A stretch of 64,000 nucleotides of DNA from Flavobacterium sp. SH_e. Lineage in GTDB: Bacteria; Bacteroidota; Bacteroidia; Flavobacteriales; Flavobacteriaceae. Below, piece after piece: positions 53,433 to 62,784 of the stretch. The notes below the pieces were generated by a model. That model ran no database searches. It was not told the DNA's origin and worked only from the letters and a program-made list of their open reading frames with translations. The position numbers were made by a program, and so were the translations under genes. Positions within the stretch are counted from its first letter, which is position 1, and the number at the start of each line of letters is the position of its first letter. The stretch spans positions 78,557-142,556 of the forward strand of contig NZ_JAOVZN010000011.1 of the NCBI RefSeq assembly GCF_025717045.1. The letters are read 5' to 3'.

Positions 53433-53813
53433 ATGAAAAAATCAGTTATTTATTTAGGACTAGCCTTGATAACATTTGGTAATGTAGCAATGGCTTCAAA
53501 TGAAGTTTCAACTGTAAAAAATCAAGTTGAGCTTACAACTTATGTAGGAACTCCTTTAAATGTTGCTATTAGTAAAGGAGATCTTGAAACCGTTAAAAAA
53601 TTTATTGAATACGGTTCAGATGTAAACCAAATGTCTGAAGACTTTACTCCTTTAATGATCGCAGCACTTTACAATAAACATGAAATCATTAAAGTTTTAT
53701 TGGCAAATGGAGCAAATCCAAAAATAAAAAATGAAAAAGGTTATACTGCATTGAAATATGCAGAAGGATCAAACGCTTTAGAAGCAATTGCGCTTTTGAA
53801 AGATTTGAAATAA
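53433..53813 (+). CDS. Secreted ankyrin-repeat protein 2
   Basis: A 126-residue exported protein, paralogue of the one at 52051. A signal peptide (MKKSVIYLGLALITFGNVAMAS) precedes ankyrin units TPLNVAISKGDLETVKKFIE, EDFTPLMIAALYNKHEIIKV and KGYTALKYAEGSN. Nearly every structural position corresponds to protein 1. The pair appears to come from a local duplication that included the 5' leader. Confidence 0.88.
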   Translation: MKKSVIYLGLALITFGNVAMASNEVSTVKNQVELTTYVGTPLNVAISKGDLETVKKFIEYGSDVNQMSEDFTPLMIAALYNKHEIIKVLLANGANPKIKNEKGYTALKYAEGSNALEAIALLKDLK

Positions 53814-53837
53814 CAGTTTAAAAAGTTTTGAGTTAGT

Positions 53838-53871
53838 AAAATGACCTTTCTGAGCAAAAGGTCATTTTTTT
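53838..53871 (+). terminator. Intrinsic terminator of ankyrin gene 2
   Basis: AAAATGACCTTT and AAAGGTCATTTT form a 12-bp stem, followed by a T run. Confidence 0.88.
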
Positions 53872-53901
53872 TGCTTTATAACGAAAGAACTTAAAATAAA
53901 A

Positions 53902-53929
53902 AAAGCACCATTACTAGAATGATGCCTTT
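53902..53929 (-). terminator. Intrinsic terminator of the second RND efflux operon
   Basis: AAAGCACCATT and AATGATGCCTTT pair with small mismatches around CTAG. On the minus strand the stem is followed by a T-rich run. Confidence 0.65.
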
Positions 53930-53978
53930 CCTTTTTTAAATCCCAACAAATTGATTTAAAACTAAAAAATATAAATTA

Positions 53979-56900
53979 TTATTCAATTGGCTCATGTTTT
54001 TTTCTATTGAAAACCCAGAATAATATCGGGAACACAAGTAATGTTAAAACAGTCGCAGTCATTAAACCTCCAATAATTACTATAGCAAGTGGTTTTTGTG
54101 ATTCTGAACCAATTCCTGTAGAAATTGCTGCAGGCATTAATCCGATCGATGCCATTAATGCAGTCATTACTACGGCTCTTGTTCTTGCTTTTACTCCCAT
54201 AAATATGGATTCTTCGAGCGTAAACTTCGCCTTCAAATTATGATGAAATTCGGATATTAGAATAACTCCGTTTTGAATACAAATTCCCAAAAGAGCAATA
54301 AAACCAACTCCAGCAGAAATTCCAAAATTCATTCCTGTAAGGTGCAGTGCGATAATTCCACCAATAATAGCAAACGGAACATTGGCTAAAACAAGAAGAG
54401 AATCTTTAAAGTTTCCAAATAAAATAAATAAAAGAACAAAAATTCCAATTAAACTGATTGGTACAACCTGAGCTAGACGCGCACTTGCACGAACTTGATT
54501 TTCAAATTCTCCTGTCCAACCTGTTGTGTATCCTGTAGGAAGCTTCAATTTATTTACTTTTGCTTGCGCTTCTGCAATTGTACTTCCTAAATCACGATCT
54601 CGAACAGAGAATTTTACTCCGATAAAACGTTTTGTATTATCTCTGTAAATGAACGCTGGACCAGTAATTGTTTTAATGTCGCAGATTTCTTTTAAAGGAA
54701 TTTTTACACCACTAATTGTTGGTACTTTAATTTCTTCTAAATCTTTTTCATCTTTTCTGTATTCTTTAGAAAAACGAACTCGAACATCAAATTTCTTTTC
54801 ATCTTCATATTTTTCAGTTGCTGTTTTTCCTCCAACAGCCAATTCTAAAACTGCTTGAGCATCGCTTAATGTTACGCCGTAAGCGGCCATTTTTTCACGA
54901 TCTAATATTACGCTAATTTCTGGCTGACCTACATTTCGTAGAATTCCCGCATCTTTTATACCTGGAATATCTTTAATTTGAGCTAAAACTTCATTGGCAA
55001 GTTGATCCAATTTATTCAAATCATCTCCGTAAATTTTCACCGCATTCGAAGCTTTAAAACCAGCAACAGATTCTGCAACGTTATCAATTACGGGTTGCGA
55101 ATAATTATATGTAATTCCTTGATGAACTTTCAGTTTATTATCCATTTCATTGATTAATTCATCCATCGAAATCTTACGTTTCCATTCTGCTTTTGGCAAT
55201 AAATCAACCTGAAGCTGGATGAATCCAAAACCGTTTGGATCTGTTCCATCGTTACTACGACCAGTTTGAGACAACACTTTTTTCACTTCAGGAAAAGTTT
55301 CTAAGTCTTTTCTAATCATTGCTGCCGTCTTAACACTTTCGGGAAGCGAAGTACTCATTGGTAATTCTGCCGTTACCCATAAAGCTCCTTCATTTAATTG
55401 CGGTAAAAATTCTGTTCCTAAGAAACCAGCAGAAAAGAAAACCGCAGCCAATAATCCTGTAGAAGCAATTAAAGTTTGAATTTTATGTTTAAAGGTCCAA
55501 GCAAATCCTTTAGAAACAATTCGATCCCAGAAATTCACAAACGGATTATGTTTCTCTTTTACATTTTCATTTAATAAAATATGGGAAAGAACCGGAACCA
55601 AAGTTAAAGTAAAAATTAATGCTCCAAGTAAGGCAAAACCTAATGTAAAGGCTAGGGGAGAGAACATTTTTCCTTCTACTTTCTGGAATGAGAAAATTGG
55701 AAGTAAAGCTGTTATAATTATCAATTTTGAGAAAAAGATGGCTTTACCCATTTCTGTTCCTGTTTTCTTGATCAAGCTTCCTTTGGCAATTTTATTAAAT
55801 TTTTCCATTCCCAATTGATGCGCTCGATGATCTAAGACGACAAATAATCCTTCGACCATTACGACGGCACCATCAATGATAATTCCGAAATCGACTGCAC
55901 CTAAACTTAATAAGTTGGCGCTCATTCCCATCATTTTCAAACATAAAAAGGCAAATAGTAAAGAAAGCGGAATTACAATCGAAACTGTAAAAGTGGTTCT
56001 CCAATCGGCCATAAAAAGAAATACGACAACAGTAACCAAGATAATACCTTCAAATAAATTGTGCATTACGGTTTCGGTTGTGAAATTCATCAAATTATCA
56101 CGGTCGTAAAAAGTCTCTATTTTAATGTCTTTTGGAAGAACATTTTCGTTTAAGTCTTGAATTTTCGCTTTAATTAAAGCCAAAGTTTCCTGCGGATTTT
56201 CTCCTTTTCGCATCACAACAATTCCTTCTACAGCATCGTCGTTATCTCCTAAACCAGTTTGTCCAACTCTTGGCATTGAACTTTCGTAAACTTCTGCTAG
56301 ATTTTTAACCAAAATCGGATTTCCTCCAGCATCGTCTACAATAATATTTCCAATGTCTTCTTTAGACTTTAATAAACCTACACCACGAACAACAAAAGCT
56401 TGTCCGTTTTTCTCAATAACATCACCACCTACATTTAAGTTTCCTGCATTTACCGCGTTATAAACTTGTAACGGTGTAATATTATATTTTGCCAATTTTA
56501 TAGGGTCAACTCCAACTTCGTAAGTTTTAGTTTGTCCTCCAAAAACGTTTAAATCTGCAACACCAGGAAGAGAACGCAATTGTTTATCAATCACCCAGTT
56601 TTGGTATGTCAATAATTCTCTACTATCTCTGCTTTTACTTTTTACAATATATCTGAAAATTTCACCAGTTGGTCCGTAAGGTGGCTGAACGTCTGGTTCA
56701 ACATCATCAGGAAGCGAAACGTTTTTAAGAAGATTGTTTACCTGAAAACGGGCAAAAGTATCATCTACGCCATCATCAAAAATGATTTTTATAACCGATA
56801 AACCAAACATAGTAATGCTTCTAACGCTGGTTTTTTTCTGAACAGAGTTCATCGAGATTTCAATTGGAGACGTTACAAAACGTTCTACTTCTTCGGCACT

Positions 56901-57077
56901 TTTCCCGTTCCACTGTGTGATAATGATAATCTGAGTATTGGTAACATCTGGAAAAGCGTCAATAGGCATATTTTTGAAAGAAATAAATCCCGCAACAGCC
57001 AATAATCCAACCCAAAAGAAGGTAAATGCTTTATTCTTTAGAGAAAAAGCAATGATATTTTTTATGAATTTGTTCAT
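53979..57077 (-). CDS. Heavy-metal RND efflux pump (CusA/CzcA family)
   Basis: Inner-membrane proton antiporter of 1032 residues with two large periplasmic loops and about 12 helices. GAVDFGIIIDGAVVMVE near residue 391 holds the proton-relay acidic residues of the heavy-metal class. It has no TolC fusion, unlike the pump at 26888, and its channel is encoded separately at 58180. Last gene of the regulator-TolC-adaptor-pump operon, 3 bp after the adaptor. Metal unknown; the CusRS-like regulators suggest Cu/Ag or another metal stress. Confidence 0.95.
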   Translation of the reverse strand: MNKFIKNIIAFSLKNKAFTFFWVGLLAVAGFISFKNMPIDAFPDVTNTQIIIITQWNGKSAEEVERFVTSPIEISMNSVQKKTSVRSITMFGLSVIKIIFDDGVDDTFARFQVNNLLKNVSLPDDVEPDVQPPYGPTGEIFRYIVKSKSRDSRELLTYQNWVIDKQLRSLPGVADLNVFGGQTKTYEVGVDPIKLAKYNITPLQVYNAVNAGNLNVGGDVIEKNGQAFVVRGVGLLKSKEDIGNIIVDDAGGNPILVKNLAEVYESSMPRVGQTGLGDNDDAVEGIVVMRKGENPQETLALIKAKIQDLNENVLPKDIKIETFYDRDNLMNFTTETVMHNLFEGIILVTVVVFLFMADWRTTFTVSIVIPLSLLFAFLCLKMMGMSANLLSLGAVDFGIIIDGAVVMVEGLFVVLDHRAHQLGMEKFNKIAKGSLIKKTGTEMGKAIFFSKLIIITALLPIFSFQKVEGKMFSPLAFTLGFALLGALIFTLTLVPVLSHILLNENVKEKHNPFVNFWDRIVSKGFAWTFKHKIQTLIASTGLLAAVFFSAGFLGTEFLPQLNEGALWVTAELPMSTSLPESVKTAAMIRKDLETFPEVKKVLSQTGRSNDGTDPNGFGFIQLQVDLLPKAEWKRKISMDELINEMDNKLKVHQGITYNYSQPVIDNVAESVAGFKASNAVKIYGDDLNKLDQLANEVLAQIKDIPGIKDAGILRNVGQPEISVILDREKMAAYGVTLSDAQAVLELAVGGKTATEKYEDEKKFDVRVRFSKEYRKDEKDLEEIKVPTISGVKIPLKEICDIKTITGPAFIYRDNTKRFIGVKFSVRDRDLGSTIAEAQAKVNKLKLPTGYTTGWTGEFENQVRASARLAQVVPISLIGIFVLLFILFGNFKDSLLVLANVPFAIIGGIIALHLTGMNFGISAGVGFIALLGICIQNGVILISEFHHNLKAKFTLEESIFMGVKARTRAVVMTALMASIGLMPAAISTGIGSESQKPLAIVIIGGLMTATVLTLLVFPILFWVFNRKKHEPIE

Positions 57078-57080
57078 GTC

Positions 57081-58166
57081 TTAATTATTTAAAGCACCAT
57101 AAATAAACAGCTGATTGTTTGTGATTACTTTCTCGTTTTCTTTTAATCCGCTAGAGATATAAGTTGTGTCTCCAACAACTCTATACACTTCAACCTGTCT
57201 GGTTTCGATATTGTTGCGATCTTTAAAAACGACAACAAAGTTTTTACTTTTATCAAACACAATCGCTTTACTTGGTACGGCTATCATATTTTGATTTTCA
57301 TTAAAAGACAATTTAATATTGGCATTCATATCTGGTTTAAGCAGATAATCAGGATTGTTCAATTTGATTCTTGCCTGCATTGCTTTTGTTTCAGGATCAA
57401 TCACATTGTAAATTTTATCTACTTTTCCATTAAAAGTTTTGTCAGGATAACTTAAAGTTGTCACGGCAGCGGCAGTTCCAAGTTTTACTTTATTAATATC
57501 AATTTCATTAATATTTGCCATTGCCCAAACTTCACTGATTTCTGCAATGTCAAAAATGTTTTCAGAACGGTCATTTCTTAAAAGCATATCTTGATTAATG
57601 CTTTTTTGAATAATAAAGCCACTAATTGGCGCTGTTACTTCGTAGATTGAACCCGCTTTAATATTGTAGATTTTGTATGTTTCCTGAATTTTACTCAATT
57701 GAGATTGTGCTTTATTAACCTCAGATTTTGCTTGAAGAACATCACTTTCAGAATTTAATTTTCCGTCGAATAATTCTTGAGCGACTTTCAAATTGTTTTT
57801 AGCAACCAATAAATCACTTTTAGCATCAATTGATTGTTTTTCAAAATCAGCAACATCGGTACTTTTTATCGTTGCTAGAACTTGTCCTTTTTTAACGTAA
57901 TCGCCAAGTTCGACATTTACTTTCATAACATTTCCGCCAACTAACGGATAAACGTCGATCATTTTATTGTTATCAGCAGTAATTTTTCCGTAAAAACTTA
58001 ACTCATTTTTTAGCGGTTGCATTTCTGCGTTTGCTGTTGTGGTAGTTTTTAGCATATCGTTACTTAAAACAAAAGAAGTATTTGTTTCAGGATTTTCAAC
58101 TTCTTTTTTGCAGCTTGTCAGAGATAGGCTTACAATTGCGATTCCTAAGAATAATATATGTTTCAT
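57081..58166 (-). CDS. RND efflux periplasmic adaptor lipoprotein (CusB family)
   Basis: Adaptor of 361 residues with a lipobox (LTSC, Cys19). GGNVMKVNVELGDYVKKGQVL and VTAPISGFIIQKSINQDML are the two halves of the lipoyl-like domain. A helical hairpin (about 105-150), a beta barrel and a membrane-proximal domain follow. It joins TolC (13 bp upstream) and the pump (3 bp downstream). No metal-rich extension. Confidence 0.94.
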   Translation of the reverse strand: MKHILFLGIAIVSLSLTSCKKEVENPETNTSFVLSNDMLKTTTTANAEMQPLKNELSFYGKITADNNKMIDVYPLVGGNVMKVNVELGDYVKKGQVLATIKSTDVADFEKQSIDAKSDLLVAKNNLKVAQELFDGKLNSESDVLQAKSEVNKAQSQLSKIQETYKIYNIKAGSIYEVTAPISGFIIQKSINQDMLLRNDRSENIFDIAEISEVWAMANINEIDINKVKLGTAAAVTTLSYPDKTFNGKVDKIYNVIDPETKAMQARIKLNNPDYLLKPDMNANIKLSFNENQNMIAVPSKAIVFDKSKNFVVVFKDRNNIETRQVEVYRVVGDTTYISSGLKENEKVITNNQLFIYGALNN

Positions 58167-58179
58167 TTCTATAATTTTT

Positions 58180-59427
58180 TTAAAATAAATCTTTGTTGAT
58201 CGTACTGTTTAATTCTTCGCCAGCTATTACGACTTTTTTCTTCAATTCGTTTAGCTGAATTATCGCTTGATTGTAGCTTTCCATAAAATCGGTAAATTCT
58301 AGAAGACTCACATTTCGTTTTTGAAAGTTCGTCAGCATTCCGTTGTAAACGGCTTCAAAATCAGAATTTACAGTAGGTTTAATAACAGAATAATTTTGTC
58401 TAGATTCATCCCATTTAGTCCATGCAGAAGTAATTTCTGTTTGCAGTTGTAATTCGAAATTTTGTTTTTCAATTTTTGACTGCTCAAGAATCGTTTGCGC
58501 ATATTTGATATTTCCTTTGTTTTTGTTCCAAAGTGGTAACGGAATTCCAACGCTTACATTTGCTTCACGATTAAAAGCACCGCTTCGCTGATCATAATTT
58601 GCTCCAAACGTGATATCGGGAACAGAAAGCGATTTTTGCCATCTTACATTCAATTCGTTAGCATCAATTTCTTTTTGTTTGGCTAAATAATCTGGACGAT
58701 TTGCTATTGCTTGTTCTTCAAAACCTTTTAGATCAAAATCAATAACTTTTAAATATTTATCAGAGTCATCTTTACTAACTTGAGGAATTACATTTTCAGT
58801 TTCATTCATTAAAAGTTTCAAGTTAGCCTGCTCTTCAATATTATCGTTTATTACTTCTAGACGTTCGTTTTTAAAATTAAGATACAATGACTGTAGACGA
58901 ACAACATCTTTAAGCGGAATATTTCCTTTTTGAGCCTGAATAGAATACGAATTAATTAGGTTTTCAATGTGAGCCAGCTGCTTGTCTGTGTTTTCAAGAT
59001 TTTTGGAGTTGTAATAAACAGTGAAAAAACTTTTTCGCAATTGAAATTTTAGAGTTCGTAGTAAATCATTAAACTGAAGTTCTGCTAATTTTTCGTTTGC
59101 TTGCGCTAGTTTTACTTCGTTTCGTTTTTTTCCGCCAAGATAAATAAGCTGCTCGATCGCAAAGACTTTCTGACCTTCTTTACCTATATCGAAAAACTTA
59201 TCTCGTTCTGGATTATAGGCATTTAATTCTGCCGAAATCGTAGGATTATCCCAAATACGAGCTTGAATGGTTAGGGCTTTTGAGGCATCAATATTATATT
59301 GAGATGCCAGTAAAAATAAATTCTTTTTTAAAAATTGAGTTTCACAGTCTTGAAGAGTAACTGTTTTTTGAGCTATTGCGGCTTGATTGAGAAGTGCAAA
59401 TAACAGCAGTGCGAATAACTTTTTCAT
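58180..59427 (-). CDS. TolC-family outer-membrane efflux protein
   Basis: Outer-membrane channel of 415 residues with a signal peptide (MKKLFALLLFALLNQAAIAQ) and two long coiled-coil repeats (LRKSFFTVYYNSKNLENTDK and ITSAWTKWDESRQNYSV), as in CusC/CzcC. It is the first structural gene after the sensor kinase. An array of four direct repeats lies 39-81 bp upstream of its start, inside the 84-bp gap after the kinase. Confidence 0.94.
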   Translation of the reverse strand: MKKLFALLLFALLNQAAIAQKTVTLQDCETQFLKKNLFLLASQYNIDASKALTIQARIWDNPTISAELNAYNPERDKFFDIGKEGQKVFAIEQLIYLGGKKRNEVKLAQANEKLAELQFNDLLRTLKFQLRKSFFTVYYNSKNLENTDKQLAHIENLINSYSIQAQKGNIPLKDVVRLQSLYLNFKNERLEVINDNIEEQANLKLLMNETENVIPQVSKDDSDKYLKVIDFDLKGFEEQAIANRPDYLAKQKEIDANELNVRWQKSLSVPDITFGANYDQRSGAFNREANVSVGIPLPLWNKNKGNIKYAQTILEQSKIEKQNFELQLQTEITSAWTKWDESRQNYSVIKPTVNSDFEAVYNGMLTNFQKRNVSLLEFTDFMESYNQAIIQLNELKKKVVIAGEELNSTINKDLF

Positions 59428-59465
59428 TGTATCATTTTTAATTTGTACAAATATGCTATCAACAG

Positions 59466-59507
59466 GCTTTAAGAGACCTTAAAATCTACCTTAAAAATAG
59501 CTTAAAA
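59466..59507. promoter_or_regulatory. Four direct repeats of SCTTAAAA type, probable response-regulator binding array
   Basis: On the plus strand the units are GCTTTAAG (59466), CCTTAAAA (59477), CCTTAAAA (59489) and GCTTAAAA (59500), spaced 11, 12 and 11 bp, one helical turn each. This is the layout bound by OmpR/PhoB-type dimers. A minus-strand CATATTTG, one base from the -7 consensus, lies between the array and tolC (about 59447-59454). Confidence 0.65.
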
Positions 59508-59511
59508 AAGT

Positions 59512-60873
59512 TTACAAATTGAAAAATAACTGAAATAAATTCGTGTTAATATTTGGTATTGAGTAAATTATGTTTGCTTTGTGCAAGGTCAATATTCTTT
59601 GAACAATTCTTAAACCAAGCCCAAAACCTGAAGTTCCTTTAGCATTTTGTCCACGCATAAAAGGTTGAAAAAGATTTTTTTGTTCCTCTTCGCTTAATGT
59701 ATTTCCAGTATTCGAAACCGATACAATTAAATGATAATGATCAGTGCTTATTTTAACTTTTGCCTGTTTATTGTCAGAATAAATACAAGCATTTTTTAGA
59801 ACATTTGTTAAAGCGATTTCTAGAAGATTTTTATTTCCTTGTATTTCCAAAGCAGTATCAAGATCATCACTTTCTTCAATTTCAAAAAGAATAACAAAAT
59901 CTGGAAAAGCTTTATTTATCTTTTCAATTGATGAAAATAAGATTTCGTCAATTCGTTGGGTTTCGTGAGTTTCGGTTCTTTTATTGTCAATTTTAGAAAG
60001 AATAAGAAGAGAATGAATCAATTCGCTTAAATGATTCACATCGCTCAATATTCCGTTTAAGAAAGATTTGTTTTTTGGTTGAATATCAGGATCTGCCACA
60101 GCATTTTCAATTTGCGAAGTCATTCGCGAAAGCGGAGTTCTCAATTCGTGAGAGGCATGAGCAGTAAATTCCTTTTGTTTTTGATACGAAATTTCAATTC
60201 GATCCATCATAAAATTGAATTCATCTGCAATCAGATCAATTTCATTTTTACTGCTTTTAGATTCGATTCGGGTATCAAGATTATTTTCGTTTATGTTTTT
60301 TATTTTTTGATGAAAATCATTTAACGGATTCATCAATTTTCTAACCGTAAATGAAGTAATAACCCAACATACGCAAGTAAAAAAAATGTAAGATATAATT
60401 AAGGTGTAACGTAAAAAAAGCAATTTCTTTTTTCCGTAATCATCTGTAGCCGATATTAAGGCATAAAAATCTTTATCATTAGTGTCGTAAAAAACGCCAT
60501 AGACTTCGTAATCGCCTTGCTGTTTAAAAAACGTTTTGTTTTTCTTTAAATATTTTAAATCATCAACAGACCAATTAATTTTGGCATCATCAATACTGCT
60601 GTAAATAAGTTTGTAATTAGAATCAAAAACTAAAGTCTTCTCATCATACAATTTATTAATAGAATTTTGATCAATGATTTTTAAAAGCTGATTGTCAACT
60701 TGTTTTACGTTGACCAACAATTTAATATTAGATAAAGCTTTGATTTCTAAACGATCACGAAATTCTTCTTTTCGATAATTAGAATATAAAATAAATATCA
60801 CAGTAGATGCTAAACCAAAAAGGATGGTAAAAAGCAAACTAACTAAAAGTGATATTCGATTTTTTAATGTCAT
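59512..60873 (-). CDS. Sensor histidine kinase of the efflux operon
   Basis: Membrane kinase of 453 residues. Two helices (about 10-30 and 155-178) bracket a periplasmic sensor domain. HAMP follows, then the H-box ASHELRTPLSRM with His242. The ATP-binding domain shows NVLKNACIYSDN and GFGLGLRI. The sensor domain has no obvious metal motif. It overlaps the response regulator by 4 bp (ATGA) and precedes tolC, so it very likely senses the metal exported by the pump. Confidence 0.94.
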   Translation of the reverse strand: MTLKNRISLLVSLLFTILFGLASTVIFILYSNYRKEEFRDRLEIKALSNIKLLVNVKQVDNQLLKIIDQNSINKLYDEKTLVFDSNYKLIYSSIDDAKINWSVDDLKYLKKNKTFFKQQGDYEVYGVFYDTNDKDFYALISATDDYGKKKLLFLRYTLIISYIFFTCVCWVITSFTVRKLMNPLNDFHQKIKNINENNLDTRIESKSSKNEIDLIADEFNFMMDRIEISYQKQKEFTAHASHELRTPLSRMTSQIENAVADPDIQPKNKSFLNGILSDVNHLSELIHSLLILSKIDNKRTETHETQRIDEILFSSIEKINKAFPDFVILFEIEESDDLDTALEIQGNKNLLEIALTNVLKNACIYSDNKQAKVKISTDHYHLIVSVSNTGNTLSEEEQKNLFQPFMRGQNAKGTSGFGLGLRIVQRILTLHKANIIYSIPNINTNLFQLFFNL

Positions 60874-61550
60874 TCCTGATCGCTTAAATAATATCCATAT
60901 CCCACTTTGGTACGAATAAGTTTCGTTTCATGATCTTTATCGATCTTTTTTCTCAAAAAGTTAATATAAACCTCAATAGTATTCTGATTGGTTTCTATAT
61001 GATAATCCCAAAGTTTTTCGGCAATAAATTGTTTAGATAACACTTTTCCTTTAGCATGCGCAAGAATAAGAATCAGTTTAAATTCTTTTGGAGTCAGTTT
61101 AATTTCTTCGCCAGATCTATAAACTTTCATTTCCTCTTCAAAAATCTCTAAATCTTTAATGGTTATTTTATTTTCAATTTGCTGTGGCACTTCTTTTCTT
61201 CTCAAAAGCGATTGTACTCGAGCGTATAATTCATCAAAGTGAAATGGTTTTACTAAATAATCATCGGCGCCGCTGTCAAAAGAAGATAATTTATCTTCAA
61301 TTTCGCTAAAAGCAGTAAGCATAATAATGGGCGTTTTTTTATCGATTTCGCGAATGCCTTTGCAAACTTCAATACCGTTTATTCCAGGAACATTTATATC
61401 AAGAATGATTAAATCGTATTCATATGGAAAATACTTTTTGAGTAAAAAAGTGCCATCATAATAAGGAGTACACTCAAATTCTTTAGAAGAAAAGAATGCT
61501 GAGATTTCTTTAGATAAAGTAAAATCGTCTTCGAGTAGTAATATTTTCAT
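60870..61550 (-). CDS. OmpR-family response regulator of the efflux operon
   Basis: Response regulator of 226 residues. The phosphorylated aspartate is Asp51 in IILDINVPG, with the acidic pair EDD at 7-9 and the conserved lysine in LVKPF. The C-terminal OmpR-type winged helix (ELTPKEFKLILILA-like text, KLTPKEFKLILIL, to NTIEVYINFLRKK) binds direct-repeat DNA. First gene of the regulator-kinase-TolC-adaptor-pump series. Its probable target is the repeat array at 59466. Confidence 0.95.
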   Translation of the reverse strand: MKILLLEDDFTLSKEISAFFSSKEFECTPYYDGTFLLKKYFPYEYDLIILDINVPGINGIEVCKGIREIDKKTPIIMLTAFSEIEDKLSSFDSGADDYLVKPFHFDELYARVQSLLRRKEVPQQIENKITIKDLEIFEEEMKVYRSGEEIKLTPKEFKLILILAHAKGKVLSKQFIAEKLWDYHIETNQNTIEVYINFLRKKIDKDHETKLIRTKVGYGYYLSDQE

Positions 61551-61564
61551 GTTAGTTTTTATTT

Positions 61565-61600
61565 GTAAATCTGGTCGAATAAAATTAAGACCAGATTTAC
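61565..61600. promoter_or_regulatory. Perfect inverted repeat upstream of the response regulator
   Basis: GTAAATCTGGTC (61565-61576) and GACCAGATTTAC (61589-61600) are exact 12-bp inverse copies with a 12-bp spacer, 14 bp upstream of the response-regulator start. No T run follows on either strand, so an operator or leader hairpin is likelier than a terminator. Confidence 0.6.
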
Positions 61601-61614
61601 ATTAAAGATATGTC

Positions 61615-62703
61615 TTATTTGAAATAAGAAAAAGTCTCGTTGTTTTCAATTTTCAGCAGAGATTCGTAAATAAGCTGAATCACATTTTCTACATCATCTC
61701 TATGAACCATTTCTACAGTTGTATGCATGTAACGAAGAGGAAGAGAAATTAATGCAGATGGTACACCGCCGTTACTGTATGCAAAAGCATCTGTATCTGT
61801 ACCTGTAGCACGAGATGTAGCGTGTCTTTGAAAAGGAATTTTATTATCTTCTGCGGTATTTACAATCAAATCACGTAATTTATTTTGAATAGCTGGCGAA
61901 TAACCAATAACAGGTCCTTTACCCATTTTTAAGTCGCCTTCTACTTTTTTATCAATCATTGGCGTAGTGGTATCGTGACAAACATCTGTAACAATAGCAA
62001 CATTTGGCTTAATTCTATGCGCAATCATTTCAGCTCCGCGAAGACCAATCTCTTCCTGAACAGAATTTACAATGTACAAACCAAAAGGAAGTTCTTTATT
62101 GTTTTCTTTTAATAAACGAGCAACTTCAGCAATCATAAAACCGCCCATTCTATTATCAATTGCACGGCAAACAAATTTATTCTCGTTCAAAATCATAAAT
62201 TCATCCGGATAAGTAATCACACATCCAACATGAACGCCTAAAGCTTCAACTTGCTCTTTATTCTCGCAACCCAAATCAATAAAGATATTACTCAATTTTG
62301 GAATTTCTTCTTTATCTCTTAATCGAGTGTGAATGGCTGGCCATCCGAAAACACCTTTTACAATTCCGTTTTTAGTATGAATGTTAACTCTTTTCGAAGG
62401 AGCAATTTGATGATCAGATCCTCCATTTCGAATAACATATATTAAACCGTCTTCAGTAATATAATTTACGTACCATGAAATTTCGTCGGCGTGACCTTCA
62501 ATGACAACTTTATAAGGAGCATCAGGATTGATTACACCAACGGCTGTTCCGTAAGTATCCGTGATAAAAGTGTCAACATAAGGTTTTAAATAATTCATCC
62601 AAAGTTTTTGCCCTTCACTTTCGTAACCAGTAGGAGAAGCGTTATTTAGGTAGCTTTCTAAGAATGCTATAGAAGTATCTTTCAAGATAGAATTTGTACT
62701 CAT
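61615..62703 (-). CDS. M42-family metallopeptidase
   Basis: Cytoplasmic aminopeptidase of 362 residues that forms large tetrahedral complexes in studied members. The metal ligands are seen in IEGHADEISWYV, CRAIDNRMGG, NSVQEEIGLRGAEM, TDVCHDTTTP and YMHTTVEMVHRDD. It lies upstream of the response regulator on the same strand but with an inverted repeat between, so coexpression is unsure. Confidence 0.93.
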   Translation of the reverse strand: MSTNSILKDTSIAFLESYLNNASPTGYESEGQKLWMNYLKPYVDTFITDTYGTAVGVINPDAPYKVVIEGHADEISWYVNYITEDGLIYVIRNGGSDHQIAPSKRVNIHTKNGIVKGVFGWPAIHTRLRDKEEIPKLSNIFIDLGCENKEQVEALGVHVGCVITYPDEFMILNENKFVCRAIDNRMGGFMIAEVARLLKENNKELPFGLYIVNSVQEEIGLRGAEMIAHRIKPNVAIVTDVCHDTTTPMIDKKVEGDLKMGKGPVIGYSPAIQNKLRDLIVNTAEDNKIPFQRHATSRATGTDTDAFAYSNGGVPSALISLPLRYMHTTVEMVHRDDVENVIQLIYESLLKIENNETFSYFK

Positions 62704-62726
62704 AAAAATATTTTTCTGCTAAAATA

Positions 62727-62734
62727 TAAATTTG
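62727..62734 (+). promoter_or_regulatory. -7 element (TAAATTTG) of the DUF4294 gene
   Basis: A perfect TAnnTTTG match, 50 bp before the ATG at 62785. No clear -33 element. Confidence 0.45.
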
Positions 62735-62784
62735 GTATTAGAGTTGTGTATAAATATATAATTTTACATTTAAATTATGATTCC

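Noticed and set aside
61565..61600. Terminator of the M42 peptidase gene
   Set aside because: The stem is perfect but no T run follows on the minus strand.
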